From positions 2,520,001 to 2,584,000 of the forward strand of contig NZ_CP023449.1 in assembly GCF_002355275.1 (NCBI RefSeq): a stretch of DNA of 64,000 bases. Reading direction: 5' to 3'. The notes below the pieces were generated by a model. It saw nothing but the letters and a program-made list of their open reading frames with translations, was not told the DNA's origin and did not search any database. This DNA comes from Rhizorhabdus dicambivorans. GTDB lineage: Bacteria; Pseudomonadota; Alphaproteobacteria; Sphingomonadales; Sphingomonadaceae. The translations under genes were made by a program, and so were the position numbers. Below, in pieces: positions 26,306-35,453 of this stretch; the stretch's first letter is position 1; every line of letters starts with the position of its first letter.

Positions 26306-28780
26306 ATGGCGAATCGGGTGCGGGGAATTTGGCTGATCCTGCTGGCATCGGCGGCATCGCCGCTCTGCGCGCAGGGCATTACGCCGGCCCTGCCGCCGCG
26401 CCAGGCGAGCAACGACGACGTCATCATCGTGACGGCGGTGCCGCGCGGCCAGAACCGGTTGGACAGCAGCATCTCGGCCTCGGTCCTCAGCCCCGGCCAG
26501 ATCCAGGTGGCGGCGCCCCGATCGGCGGCCGAGATGTTCCGCGCGCTTCCCGGCATCCGCTCGGAAAGCTCGGGCGGAGAGGGTAATGCCAATATCTCGG
26601 TGCGCGGCCTGCCGCTGGCCACGGGCGGCTCGAAATATCTGCAGCTGCAGGAGGACGGGCTGCCGATCCTCCAGTTCGGCGATATCACCTTCGGCAATGC
26701 CGATATCTTCCTGCGCGCCGATCTCAACCTCCAGAGGATCGAGGCAGTGCGTGGCGGTTCCTCCTCCACGCTGGCGTCGAACAGCCCGGGCGGGGTTATC
26801 AACCTGATCTCCAGGACCGGCGATCGCGAAGGCGGCGCGATCCAGCTCAGCGGCGGCATCGATTATGAAGAATATCGCATCGACGCCGATTATGGCGGGC
26901 GGATCGGCGAGGACTGGACCTGGCACGCCGGCGGTTTCTACCGGCGCGGCGAAGGCCCGCGCAAGGCCGGCTACGACGCCCAGCGCGGCGGCCAGCTCAA
27001 GGCGAATCTCACTCGGAAATTTTCAAACGGTTTCGTAAGAGTTTACGTCAAGTATCTGAATGACAGGACTCCTTCCTATCTGCCGACACCGGTGCGGGTG
27101 ACGGGCAGCGACCATGATCCCCGCTATCGCAGCCTGCCCGGCTTCTCGGTCAGGGACGGGACCTTCTACTCGCGCCACAACCGCGCCCAGCGCACCCTGG
27201 GGGCCGACAACCGGCCGGTGACCGACGATCTCGGTGACGGCATGCATCCTGTGGTGAAGCAGATCGGCCTGGAGGCCCGGGTCGAGCCGGGCGAGGGCTG
27301 GACGATCAGTGAACGCTTCCGCTTCGCGGACATATCGGGCCGCTTCATAGCGCCTTTCCCGGCGCTGGTTGGCGATGCCGCCACCGTCGCGGCGGCGCTC
27401 GGCGGGCCGGGAGCGACCCTGCGCCATGCCACCGGCCCCCTGGCGGGTCAGGCGATCGCCGCACCGGCCGGCCTCAACGGCAATGGGCTGCTGGCGCAGA
27501 ATGTCGTCTTCGACACCCGGCTCAATCAGCTCGACAACATCACCAACGATCTGCGCGCGATCCGCGACATATCGATCGGCGAAGCCAGGCTCAGCCTGAC
27601 CGGCGGCCTGTTCCTGACCCGTCAGCGGATCGACACCGACTGGACATGGAGCAGCGTCGTATCGGAGGTGCGCGGCGACGGCCGGGCCGCCCTGGTCGAT
27701 ATCCGAACGGCGGCGGGCGTGCCGCAGACCGACCGGGGCACCTATGGCTATGGCGCCAGCTTCTTCGGCAATTGCTGCCGCCGCAGCTATGACGCGCGCT
27801 ACGATATCGCGGCGCCCTTCGCGGCTTTCAACTACGGGCATGGCGGGTGGACGCTCGCCGGCAGCCTGCGATGGGACAATGGCCGGGTGCGCGGCCGGGT
27901 CGCGGGCACCGATCTCGGCATAGGCGGGCCGGCGACCTCGCCGGTCGACGTCGATGGCGACGGAGCGATTTCCGCCGCCGAGGCCCGCAGCACCGCAACC
28001 CCGGCGATCGGCGCGCCGGTGCGCTACCGCTATGACTATCTCTCCTGGTCGACGGGCGTGAACTACCGGCTGGCCTACGGCACGTCGCTGTTCGCGCGCT
28101 ACAGCCGGGGCGGGCGGGCCAATGCCGACCGCATATTGTTCGGCCCAGCACTGCGCATCGCCGATGGCGGGCTGTCGGATCGCAGCGCGGCCGTGGACTT
28201 CGTCCGCCAGGCGGAGGCCGGGCTGAAATATCAGCAGCGCGATCTGGCGCTGTTCGCCACCCTGTTCCACGCCACCGTCGAGGAATCGAACTTCGAGGCG
28301 ACCAGCCAGCGCTTCCTCGACCGCCGCTACCGCGCCTATGGCCTCGAGATGGAGGGCAGCTATCAGGTCGGCGGGTTCAGCATCACCGGCGCTGCGACCT
28401 GGACCCATGCGCGGATCACCCGCGATCGTGTCACGCCCGCAAACGAAGGAAACCGGCCGCGCCGCCAGGCCCGGGTCGTCTACAGCGTGACGCCGCAATA
28501 TCAGGGGGCGCTGTTCACCATCGGCGCCAATCTCGTCGGCACCGGCAGCAGCTACGCGCAGGACAATGAAGGGCTGAAGCTGCCCGCCTATGCGCAGGTG
28601 AACGCCTTCGTCTCGGTCCGCCCGACAGCTGCGCTGATGCTGTCGCTGAGCGCCAACAACCTGTTTGACGTGCAGGGTTTCACCGAGGCGGAAGAGGGCT
28701 CCATCCCGGCCAACGGGATCGTACGGGCGCGTTCGATCAATGGGCGTACGATGTCGGTGGCCGCCAAGCTGACGCTTTGA
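26306..28780 (+). CDS. TonB-dependent outer membrane receptor with embedded EF-hand loop
   Basis: 824 residues. A signal peptide (MANRVRGIWLILLASAASPLCAQG) is followed by a plug domain containing ALPGIRSESSGGEGNANISV and VRGGSSSTLASNSPGGVINL, then a long beta-barrel ending in an aromatic-poor MSVAAKLTL strand. The N-terminal TonB box is probably DDVIIVTA. A perfect 12-residue EF-hand loop occurs inside the barrel: Asp548, Asp550, Asp552, Gly553, Ile555 and Glu559. It probably sits in an extracellular loop and binds calcium. The receptor takes up a large substrate, here likely a glycan fragment given the LacI, SSS and GH130 neighbours. AGGGGTGG precedes the chosen ATG. It converges with the GH130 gene, 3 bases apart. 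Confidence 0.92.
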   Translation: MANRVRGIWLILLASAASPLCAQGITPALPPRQASNDDVIIVTAVPRGQNRLDSSISASVLSPGQIQVAAPRSAAEMFRALPGIRSESSGGEGNANISVRGLPLATGGSKYLQLQEDGLPILQFGDITFGNADIFLRADLNLQRIEAVRGGSSSTLASNSPGGVINLISRTGDREGGAIQLSGGIDYEEYRIDADYGGRIGEDWTWHAGGFYRRGEGPRKAGYDAQRGGQLKANLTRKFSNGFVRVYVKYLNDRTPSYLPTPVRVTGSDHDPRYRSLPGFSVRDGTFYSRHNRAQRTLGADNRPVTDDLGDGMHPVVKQIGLEARVEPGEGWTISERFRFADISGRFIAPFPALVGDAATVAAALGGPGATLRHATGPLAGQAIAAPAGLNGNGLLAQNVVFDTRLNQLDNITNDLRAIRDISIGEARLSLTGGLFLTRQRIDTDWTWSSVVSEVRGDGRAALVDIRTAAGVPQTDRGTYGYGASFFGNCCRRSYDARYDIAAPFAAFNYGHGGWTLAGSLRWDNGRVRGRVAGTDLGIGGPATSPVDVDGDGAISAAEARSTATPAIGAPVRYRYDYLSWSTGVNYRLAYGTSLFARYSRGGRANADRILFGPALRIADGGLSDRSAAVDFVRQAEAGLKYQQRDLALFATLFHATVEESNFEATSQRFLDRRYRAYGLEMEGSYQVGGFSITGAATWTHARITRDRVTPANEGNRPRRQARVVYSVTPQYQGALFTIGANLVGTGSSYAQDNEGLKLPAYAQVNAFVSVRPTAALMLSLSANNLFDVQGFTEAEEGSIPANGIVRARSINGRTMSVAAKLTL

Positions 28781-28783
28781 ACC

Positions 28784-30097
28784 TCACTCGATAAGGTCGA
28801 GCAGCGCATCGATATCGGCAACCGCGAAACCCACCGCGCTGTCGGATATCCCATAGGGTATGAACAATTGCCCGCCGACCTTCATCGCACCGCAGGTGTA
28901 GACGACGTTCGGCACATATCCCGCCCGGTCGGCATCTTCCGCGGTCAGCACCGGCTCGCGGGTGCGGCCGATCAGCTTCGAGGGATCGTCGCGGTCGAGA
29001 AGGGCGGCGCCCAGCGCATATTTGCGCATCGCGCCGACGCCATGGGTGAACAGCAGCCAGCCCTCGTCGGTCAGGATCGGGCTTCCGCAATTGCCGATCT
29101 GGATGAACTCCCAAGGGTAGCGCGGCTCCATCAGCAGCACGCCTTCCTCGTCCCAATGGTCGAGCCGGTCGGAGCGGAGCAGGAACAGGTTCTTCCCGTC
29201 CTGCCGGCCGATCATCATATATTGGCCGGCGATCTTCTCCGGGAATAGCGCCATCCCCTTGTTACGGCCGGCGCGGCCCTCGATCGGCTCCAGGTCGAAG
29301 CTGCGAAAATCGCGGGTGCGCAACAGCTCGGAGCGGATCGAGCTGCCCGAATAGGCGGTATAGGTGCCGATCCACTCATGGTTGCCGTCGTCATGGCGGA
29401 AGCGGACCAGCCGCAGATCCTCCAGCCCACCCCGCTGCTGCTCGGTGATCGGGAAGATGACGGTGTTGGAAAGGCTGCTCTCGGGATGGCGATGGACCGT
29501 GACGGCGCAATCGGCATCAGTGAGACTCGGCTCGTCGAGGTCGACGGCCGTCGCAAAGGCGCCCTGCGGCCATAGCTCGAAATCGCCGTTGGGGGAGGCG
29601 ATCCCCTCGCGGAAGGCGATCGAGCTGATATGGCCTTCGCCCACCGCGCGGACGCTCATCACGAAACGGCAGGCCCCGCCCGCAAGGCCAGATTGATCCG
29701 GATGCGGAACGATCGACGGGTTCATCAGCGCCGCCGCCGCATAGGTATATTCGTGGCAGAAGAAGGCGCCGATCAGCCGCTTGCGATCGATCGTGAAGCC
29801 GGCGTCGTCGAAGCCCAGCGCGTCGTGCACCTCCTGGTAGCGCTGGTCGAACATCCGCTCGGTCTGCCAATGGCGTTCGACGAAGTCGCGCACCACCCGG
29901 CAATATTCCGCATCGACCTCCGGTTCGGAAAGGGCCACGATATCGGCGACGAGCCGATGCGCCCGGTCGCCCGGCGCGTGACCGGACTGCCACCCCAGAT
30001 GAAAAGGTCGAAGAACGACGCGGGAGGGGTCGGCGTGAAGCCGTGCCTCAAGCAAACGCAGGGGGGTGTGCGGTATCGCGGGGCTCGGCTTCAGCAT
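28784..30097 (-). CDS. Glycoside hydrolase family 130-type phosphorylase/hydrolase
   Basis: 437 residues. A five-bladed beta-propeller-type sequence with GGLEDLRLVRF, IGTYTAYSG, GRNKGMALFPEKI, MIGRQDGKN and FTHGVGAMRKYALGA matches GH130 enzymes, which act on beta-mannosides by phosphorolysis (or hydrolysis in some subgroups). There is no signal peptide, so it is cytoplasmic. The start ATG at 30097 has GGAAG just upstream, and one at 30115 is possible. Either overlaps the end of the glycosyltransferase gene in another frame by about 50-70 bases, so the two genes are tightly coupled. The exact linkage specificity is unknown. Confidence 0.85.
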   Translation of the reverse strand: MLKPSPAIPHTPLRLLEARLHADPSRVVLRPFHLGWQSGHAPGDRAHRLVADIVALSEPEVDAEYCRVVRDFVERHWQTERMFDQRYQEVHDALGFDDAGFTIDRKRLIGAFFCHEYTYAAAALMNPSIVPHPDQSGLAGGACRFVMSVRAVGEGHISSIAFREGIASPNGDFELWPQGAFATAVDLDEPSLTDADCAVTVHRHPESSLSNTVIFPITEQQRGGLEDLRLVRFRHDDGNHEWIGTYTAYSGSSIRSELLRTRDFRSFDLEPIEGRAGRNKGMALFPEKIAGQYMMIGRQDGKNLFLLRSDRLDHWDEEGVLLMEPRYPWEFIQIGNCGSPILTDEGWLLFTHGVGAMRKYALGAALLDRDDPSKLIGRTREPVLTAEDADRAGYVPNVVYTCGAMKVGGQLFIPYGISDSAVGFAVADIDALLDLIE

Positions 30098-32390
30098 CGT
30101 CTTCCGGTCGTGCATCAGGCAGGGCGCTCCGGTTCAGCGTCAGAACAGCGTAATGAGACAATTGGAACGCCAAGATCGATTCGGCGCCCATATTTTCGTT
30201 CGCCCCGCGCGGGGTGATGCCGTCGCGGCAGCGGCCACTGGCCACATCCGCGAGGACGACTCCCCGATCGTTGACGCCAAGATACCAGCAATATGCTGTC
30301 AGAGCATGATCGATCCATGCCGGGTCGTCATTCGCCTCAAATGCTGCACAGGCTGCCTCTATCGCCGCCTGTGCCTCCAGCGGCTGCTGGTCGAACGGAA
30401 GCTGCTCATAGTCCGATCCGAACCCTTCCGAGCCCACCGGCCGGAAATGCCCCTCGCGTGCGGTCTGCCGGTCCGCGAGCCAGCGCAGGGCCTCAAGCCC
30501 GGCTTCGACCCATTCCGGACGGCGGCGCTCCAGCCCGGCCTCGATCAGCGCCTGGCAGAGGCGCGGATTGTCATAGGCGAGTCGCGCTTCGAACCAGGTC
30601 CAGCCCGGTCGGCGGGAGTGCTGGAGAAGATCGAACAGCATCGCGCCGCCACGATCGAGGATATGCGCAGCGCGAAGATGATCGTGTACGGTCCGCAGCA
30701 CCGCCGCAGCGCCCAGCATCGCGAAAGCGGTAGATCGTGGCGGTCGCAGAGTTTCGGCAATGGTCGAGGTTTCGTCGAACCAGCGCAGCGCCCAGCGGCG
30801 CAACTCCCGGTCGGGCGCCAGCGCGGCGGTCTGGCCCAGCGCCCATATCGCCCGGCCGTTCGAATCCTCCGAACCGACTTCCTCGCACCAGCTCCGGTCG
30901 AACGCCATGAAATTGCGGAAGCGCCGCGCATCCGGGTTCCAGGCGTGCTGGATGAAGCTGGCATAGACCAGGCTCCAGCGCATCCGCTCCTCATGCGCAA
31001 GGTCGGGCACGATGTTCATCAGCATCAGCGCCCGGACATTGTCGTCCAGGCAATAGCCATGCCGCCGGTCGGGAACCATCCCGATCGAATGCTGCAGCAT
31101 CCCGCAGCCGTCGCTCATCGTCCAGACGCCGGACAGGCCGGGCCTCGCCCCCATGCGGACCTCACGTCCCCGGGGACGGATGGCCCGGCGAACGAGGGCG
31201 GCGCTGGCATTGGCGAATTCGGGCCAGATCGTCCGGCGGCCGGCGGCATAGGCGCGTTCCTTGGTCGCGGTCAGCCGCTCCGGGTCGTCGAGAAGGCCGT
31301 TGACCGCCTCGGCGAGAGCGCGGCTCGACTGCGGTTCGACGATCAGCCCGACGCCCCCCGCCAACAGTTCGCGCGCATGAACATAGGGGGTCGCCACCAC
31401 CGCCTTGCCCAGCGCCACCGCATAGCTCAGCGTGCCTGACGTCGCCTGCTGGAGGTTGGCATAGGGGGTGACATAGATGTCGCAGGCCTCCAGCTGATCG
31501 AGCAACTCTTCTGTGTCGAGGAAGCGGTTCTCCCAGGCGACATGATCCTCGACGCCGAGCGAACGGGCGAGTTGCTGGAGCGACTCGCGATAGCGCTCGC
31601 CCTCCTCGGCGATCAGGTTCGGGTGGGTAGCGCCGACGATGCGATAGAGCGCCCGGGGGTGGCGCGCGACGATCGCGGGCAGCGCCTCGATCATGTGCTC
31701 CAGCCCCTTGCCGGGGCCGATCAGTCCGAAGGTCATCAATATCGGCTGGTCGCCCAGCCTGAAACGAGCCTTGAACTCAGCTTCGCGGCCGAACGGACGG
31801 TCGGGTGCGCCATGTGCGATCGTCTCGACGATCGCGGCGGGCGCGCGATACTGGCCGATCAGCGTCTCGCGCCCCTGCTGCGACATCACCATGATCCGCG
31901 ATGCGCGCGAGATCAGATGCTCGACGATCGCGCGCTGGCGCGGCGAGGGGGCGCTCAGCACGGTATGGAAGGTCAGGATGATGGGCGCGGCGATACGATC
32001 GGCGAAATCGCACACCATCTCGCCGTCGGGTCCGCCGAAGATGCCGAACTCATGCTGGATCCAGACCGCGTCATAGGCAGCGGCGTTGATCTCACGCGCG
32101 GCGCGCACATAATCGTCGGGCAAGGATTGGCGGATCACGCCGGCGACGTCGGGCCGCGCCCCTGCCTCTCCATGCTGCTCGATAGCATGGACGCTGATCT
32201 GGAAATCCGGTCTGGCCCCAAGGCGATCGAACACATCCTTGGTAAAGGTGGCGATGCCGCAACGGCGAGGGGGAAAGGTCCCTATCAACGCGACCCGGAT
32301 AGGCCGTTCACTGGTACCCGATCCCACACCCCCGAAAAGCGAGACGACTTCGCCGCTGGCAGAAGAACTCCGAAACACATTGCAATCCAT
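30048..32390 (-). CDS. Large glycosyltransferase: GT4 domain plus C-terminal alpha/alpha-barrel-like domain
   Basis: 780 residues. Residues about 30-410 form a GT-B glycosyltransferase of GT4 type: TFPPRRCGIATFTKDV near the N-terminus, AVWIQHEFGIFGG, LMTFGLIGPGKGLEHMIEAL, and a donor-binding region EACDIYVTPYANLQQATSGT. The rest (about 430-750) is helical and Trp/Asp-rich (MLQHSIGMVPDRRHGYCLDDN), like an (alpha/alpha)6 barrel. GAGGGAA precedes the ATG at 32390, and an upstream ATG at 32471 lacks this. The gene overlaps the GH130 gene. A role in making or remodelling a mannose-containing glycan is plausible, but the product is unknown. Confidence 0.82.
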   Translation of the reverse strand: MDCNVFRSSSASGEVVSLFGGVGSGTSERPIRVALIGTFPPRRCGIATFTKDVFDRLGARPDFQISVHAIEQHGEAGARPDVAGVIRQSLPDDYVRAAREINAAAYDAVWIQHEFGIFGGPDGEMVCDFADRIAAPIILTFHTVLSAPSPRQRAIVEHLISRASRIMVMSQQGRETLIGQYRAPAAIVETIAHGAPDRPFGREAEFKARFRLGDQPILMTFGLIGPGKGLEHMIEALPAIVARHPRALYRIVGATHPNLIAEEGERYRESLQQLARSLGVEDHVAWENRFLDTEELLDQLEACDIYVTPYANLQQATSGTLSYAVALGKAVVATPYVHARELLAGGVGLIVEPQSSRALAEAVNGLLDDPERLTATKERAYAAGRRTIWPEFANASAALVRRAIRPRGREVRMGARPGLSGVWTMSDGCGMLQHSIGMVPDRRHGYCLDDNVRALMLMNIVPDLAHEERMRWSLVYASFIQHAWNPDARRFRNFMAFDRSWCEEVGSEDSNGRAIWALGQTAALAPDRELRRWALRWFDETSTIAETLRPPRSTAFAMLGAAAVLRTVHDHLRAAHILDRGGAMLFDLLQHSRRPGWTWFEARLAYDNPRLCQALIEAGLERRRPEWVEAGLEALRWLADRQTAREGHFRPVGSEGFGSDYEQLPFDQQPLEAQAAIEAACAAFEANDDPAWIDHALTAYCWYLGVNDRGVVLADVASGRCRDGITPRGANENMGAESILAFQLSHYAVLTLNRSALPDARPEDDAEAEPRDTAHPPAFA

Positions 32391-32534
32391 AGGAATTCCC
32401 TCGTGTCGTGGCGGCAAAGGGCCAACGCGACACGGAACAACCTGTTCCCGTCCTGCTTCGTTGCGGTGCAATATTTTCGTCCGGGTGAAGATAATCCGCG
32501 CCAGGACCCATTGCTGTACGCTCGACTCGGTCGA

Positions 32535-33134
32535 TCAGGTTCGCGGCCGCCAGGTCAGCACGCGCCAGAGATACCAGGCGCCCAGCGCGATCAGCAGCAG
32601 GGTGGATGCCAGCCCGAGCCACGCTTCCATCTCAGCAAAACGGGTTCCCAGCACCCACCCTCCTGTCCCGAGCATCGCCGACCAGCCCACCGTCCCGATC
32701 GATGACCACAGGCAGAAGGGCAGGAAGCGCATCCGCATCAGCCCGGCGGGGATCGATATCAGCGATCGCAGCGTCGGCAGCATCCGTCCGATGCAGACGA
32801 ACAGATAGCCATGGCGCATGAACCAGCGCTCGCCCCGGTCCACTTCCGCCCAGTCCATCGTCAGCCAGCGGCCATGGCGTTCGATCAGCGGGCGGAGCCG
32901 CTCCATCCCCAGCCCGCGCGCGGCCAGATACCAGGCGATGTTGCCCAGCATCGCGCCCGCCGATCCGACCAGGATCGCGCCGGTCAGGGACATCGTGCCC
33001 TTTGCGGCCTGGAGTCCGGCCATCGACATGATCACCTCGGACGGGATTGGCGGGAAGATGGTCTCGCCGAACATCAGCAGGAAGACGCCAAGATAGCCGC
33101 CCTCGGCGATCAGCGCCTGCACCCAGTCGGTCAT
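32535..33134 (-). CDS. DedA-family membrane protein
   Basis: 199 residues with four to five hydrophobic segments. DedA/SNARE-associated family features are FGETIFPPIPSEVIM near the N-terminus, GAMLGNIAWYLAARGLG and GRMLPTLRSLISIPAGLMRM. DedA-family proteins act in lipid-carrier recycling (undecaprenyl phosphate or phospholipid flipping) and membrane homeostasis. It starts 13 bases after the glutathione synthetase stop, so it is probably co-transcribed with gshB. The substrate is not readable. Confidence 0.88.
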   Translation of the reverse strand: MTDWVQALIAEGGYLGVFLLMFGETIFPPIPSEVIMSMAGLQAAKGTMSLTGAILVGSAGAMLGNIAWYLAARGLGMERLRPLIERHGRWLTMDWAEVDRGERWFMRHGYLFVCIGRMLPTLRSLISIPAGLMRMRFLPFCLWSSIGTVGWSAMLGTGGWVLGTRFAEMEAWLGLASTLLLIALGAWYLWRVLTWRPRT

Positions 33135-33147
33135 TCGGAACGCTCCG

Positions 33148-34095
33148 CTACTTCAGCTTGGATTCGATGGCGTCCCATATCAGCGCGGGTGTGTCGGTTC
33201 CGTTGAAATTGTCTATCGCGACGATCCCGGTCGGCGAAGTGACGTTTATTTCGGTCAGATGGCCGGCGATCACGTCGATGCCGACGAACAGCAGCCCCCG
33301 CGCGGCCAGATCGGGGCCGAGCGCATCGCATATCTCCACCTCGCGCGCCGTCAGTTCGGTCGCATCGGCGCGGCCGCCGGCGGCGAGGTTGGATCGGATC
33401 TCGCCCGCCTTGGGCAGGCGGTTGATCGCGCCGGCCACCTTGCCGTCGACCAGTACGATCCGCTTGTCGCCCTTGGACACGTCGGGAAGGAAGGCCTGCA
33501 CCATGAAGGGTTCGCGCCAGACCTGGCCGAACAGCTCGGTCAGCGCCGCCAGATTGGCGTCGTTGCGGCCGACATGGAAAACCGCCGATCCGGCATTGCC
33601 GTAGAGCGGCTTCACCACCACCTCGCCATGCTCGGCATGGAAGGCGCGGGCATCCTCTAGCCGCCGGGTGATCATCGTCGGCGGCATGAAACGGGCATAA
33701 TCGAGCACGAACAGCTTCTCGGGCGCGTTGCGGACCGAGGCCGGGTCATTGACGACCAGCGTCCTGTGCTGGATGCGCTCGAGCAGGTGGGTGGCGGTGA
33801 TATAGGCCAGATCGAACGGCGGGTCCTGTCGCATCAGCACCACGTCGATATCGTCGGCGAGATCGAGCACCACGGAATCGCCCACCGCGAAATGATCGCC
33901 CGCCACCCGTTGGAGCTTCGTGATGGGGCGCGCGGGCGCGGTCACCCGGCCATCGCGGTAGCAGAGGTCGCCCGCCTGATAATGGTACAGCCTGTGCCCG
34001 CGCGCCAGGGCGCCCAGCATGATCGCAAAGGTCGAATCTCCCCCGATATTGATCGTCTCCAGCGGGTCCATCTGGACGGCGACATTCAGGGGCAT
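33148..34095 (-). CDS. gshB: Glutathione synthetase
   Basis: 315 residues, the normal bacterial length. The N-terminus VAVQMDPLETINIGGDSTFA is typical, and the ATP-grasp core includes VVKPLYGNAGSAVFHV, GDKRIVLVDGKVAGAINR and INVTSPTGI. GshB joins gamma-glutamylcysteine and glycine with ATP to make glutathione in the cytoplasm. No gshA is in the window. Confidence 0.95.
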   Translation of the reverse strand: MPLNVAVQMDPLETINIGGDSTFAIMLGALARGHRLYHYQAGDLCYRDGRVTAPARPITKLQRVAGDHFAVGDSVVLDLADDIDVVLMRQDPPFDLAYITATHLLERIQHRTLVVNDPASVRNAPEKLFVLDYARFMPPTMITRRLEDARAFHAEHGEVVVKPLYGNAGSAVFHVGRNDANLAALTELFGQVWREPFMVQAFLPDVSKGDKRIVLVDGKVAGAINRLPKAGEIRSNLAAGGRADATELTAREVEICDALGPDLAARGLLFVGIDVIAGHLTEINVTSPTGIVAIDNFNGTDTPALIWDAIESKLK

Positions 34096-34212
34096 GGGCA
34101 GGCTCCGATGGTTTCGGGGGCCTAACTAGAGAGTGCGGTGAAGCGGTGCAATGGAGCACGTCCATTACCGTCATGCCGGATCACGTCAGCGGCGACGAAG
34201 AATGGAATGGCT

Positions 34213-34563
34213 CTACCCATGCCACACATTCTTAAGATGCACCGGCAGCCGCCACGGCCGTATCAGCATCACGTCGATCCGTATCTCCTGCGCGCCCCTG
34301 CCGTAGCGGGGCAGCAGCGCCTCGGCGGCATCGATGACCCGACGCAGCCGATAGTCGTCGATCGCGATGTCGAGCGCAGCCCCATCTCGGCGGGTCTTGA
34401 CCTCGACGAAGGCGAGTGTCCGTCCGCGCCGCGCGACGATGTCGACCTCGCCGCGCCGGGTGCGGACCCGCTCGCCGGCGATGTGCCAGCCGTGAAGCCG
34501 CAGCCACCAGGCGGCGATGCGCTCGCCGGTTCGTCCTTCTCGCTCGGCGCGGCGGCGGTTCAA
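34213..34563 (-). CDS. yraN: YraN/UPF0102 nuclease-fold protein
   Basis: 116 residues. The UPF0102 signature RRGEVDIVARRGRTLAFVEV carries the Glu-Val-Asp and Glu-Val-Lys residues of the endonuclease-like fold. Function in vivo is not established. Its ATG overlaps the rsmI stop as ATGA, and the LpoA-like gene diverges from rsmI, matching the rsmI-lpoA-yraN neighbourhood of E. coli. Confidence 0.92.
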   Translation of the reverse strand: MNRRRAEREGRTGERIAAWWLRLHGWHIAGERVRTRRGEVDIVARRGRTLAFVEVKTRRDGAALDIAIDDYRLRRVIDAAEALLPRYGRGAQEIRIDVMLIRPWRLPVHLKNVWHG

Positions 34564-35441
34564 TCCGCGTCCTTGATCGCCAGCGCCCTGGCGTAGAGAT
34601 CACGGCGGTTGAGGCCGGTCGCGCGCGCTACCTCGCCCGCCGCCTTGGCCGCCGGCATATGGGCCAGCGCGACCCGCAGCAGTCCCTCGGCATCGCTGGG
34701 ATCGGTGGCCGCCTGCTCGCCCGGCGGGCCGACGATCACGACGATCTCGCCCTTGGGCGCCAGATCGGCATAGCGCGCGGCAAGGTCGGGCAGGGGGGCT
34801 GCGACGCTTTCCTCGAAGGTCTTGCTGATCTCGCGCACCACCGCCGCCTCGCGGTCGCCGAGGCCCTGGGCCAGCGCCTTGAGCGTGGCGCCCAGGCGCG
34901 GGCCGGATTCGTAGAGGATCAGCGTCGCCTTGATCGCGGCCACTTCGGCGATGGCCTCGGCGCGGGCCTTCTCCTTGGACGGCAGGAAGCCGAGGAAGAA
35001 GAAACGGTCGGTCGGCAGGCCCGCAAGGGTCAGCGCCGCGATCGCCGCGCAGGGGCCGGGGATGGTGGTGATGGCGATCCCGGCGGCGCGGGCGTCGCGC
35101 ACCAGCTTGTAGCCGGGATCGGAGATCAGCGGCGTGCCGGCGTCGGATACGAGCGCCACCGGTCCCGATGCCATGCGCGCGATCAGGCCGGGGCGCACCT
35201 TGTCCGCATTATGGTCATGATAGGGTGTCATCGGGCGGCGGATGCCGATCCGCTGCAACAGCTTCGCCGTGACCCGGCTATCCTCGACCGCGATCGTTTC
35301 GACGCGGGACAGCACCGATGCGGCGCGGGGCGAGAGATCGCCCAAGTTGCCGATCGGCGTGGCGACGATATACAGGCCCGGGGGCAAGGGCTGTTCCGGG
35401 GCTTCGGCGTCGGCGGCGGCATGATCGGCAGATGGGTTCAT
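34560..35441 (-). CDS. rsmI: 16S rRNA (cytidine1402-2'-O)-methyltransferase
   Basis: 293 residues. The N-terminal tetrapyrrole-methylase-like fold starts LYIVATPIGNLGDLSPRA, with VALVSDAGTPLISDPGY and IPGPCAAIAALTLAGL as SAM-site segments. RsmI methylates the 2'-OH of C1402 in the decoding centre of 16S rRNA. The ATG at 35441 is used because the family starts near this point, though an upstream frame extends to 35480. It is coupled to yraN by a 4-base overlap and diverges from the LpoA-like gene 12 bases away. Confidence 0.94.
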   Translation of the reverse strand: MNPSADHAAADAEAPEQPLPPGLYIVATPIGNLGDLSPRAASVLSRVETIAVEDSRVTAKLLQRIGIRRPMTPYHDHNADKVRPGLIARMASGPVALVSDAGTPLISDPGYKLVRDARAAGIAITTIPGPCAAIAALTLAGLPTDRFFFLGFLPSKEKARAEAIAEVAAIKATLILYESGPRLGATLKALAQGLGDREAAVVREISKTFEESVAAPLPDLAARYADLAPKGEIVVIVGPPGEQAATDPSDAEGLLRVALAHMPAAKAAGEVARATGLNRRDLYARALAIKDAD

Positions 35442-35453
35442 AAGGTAGAGTAG

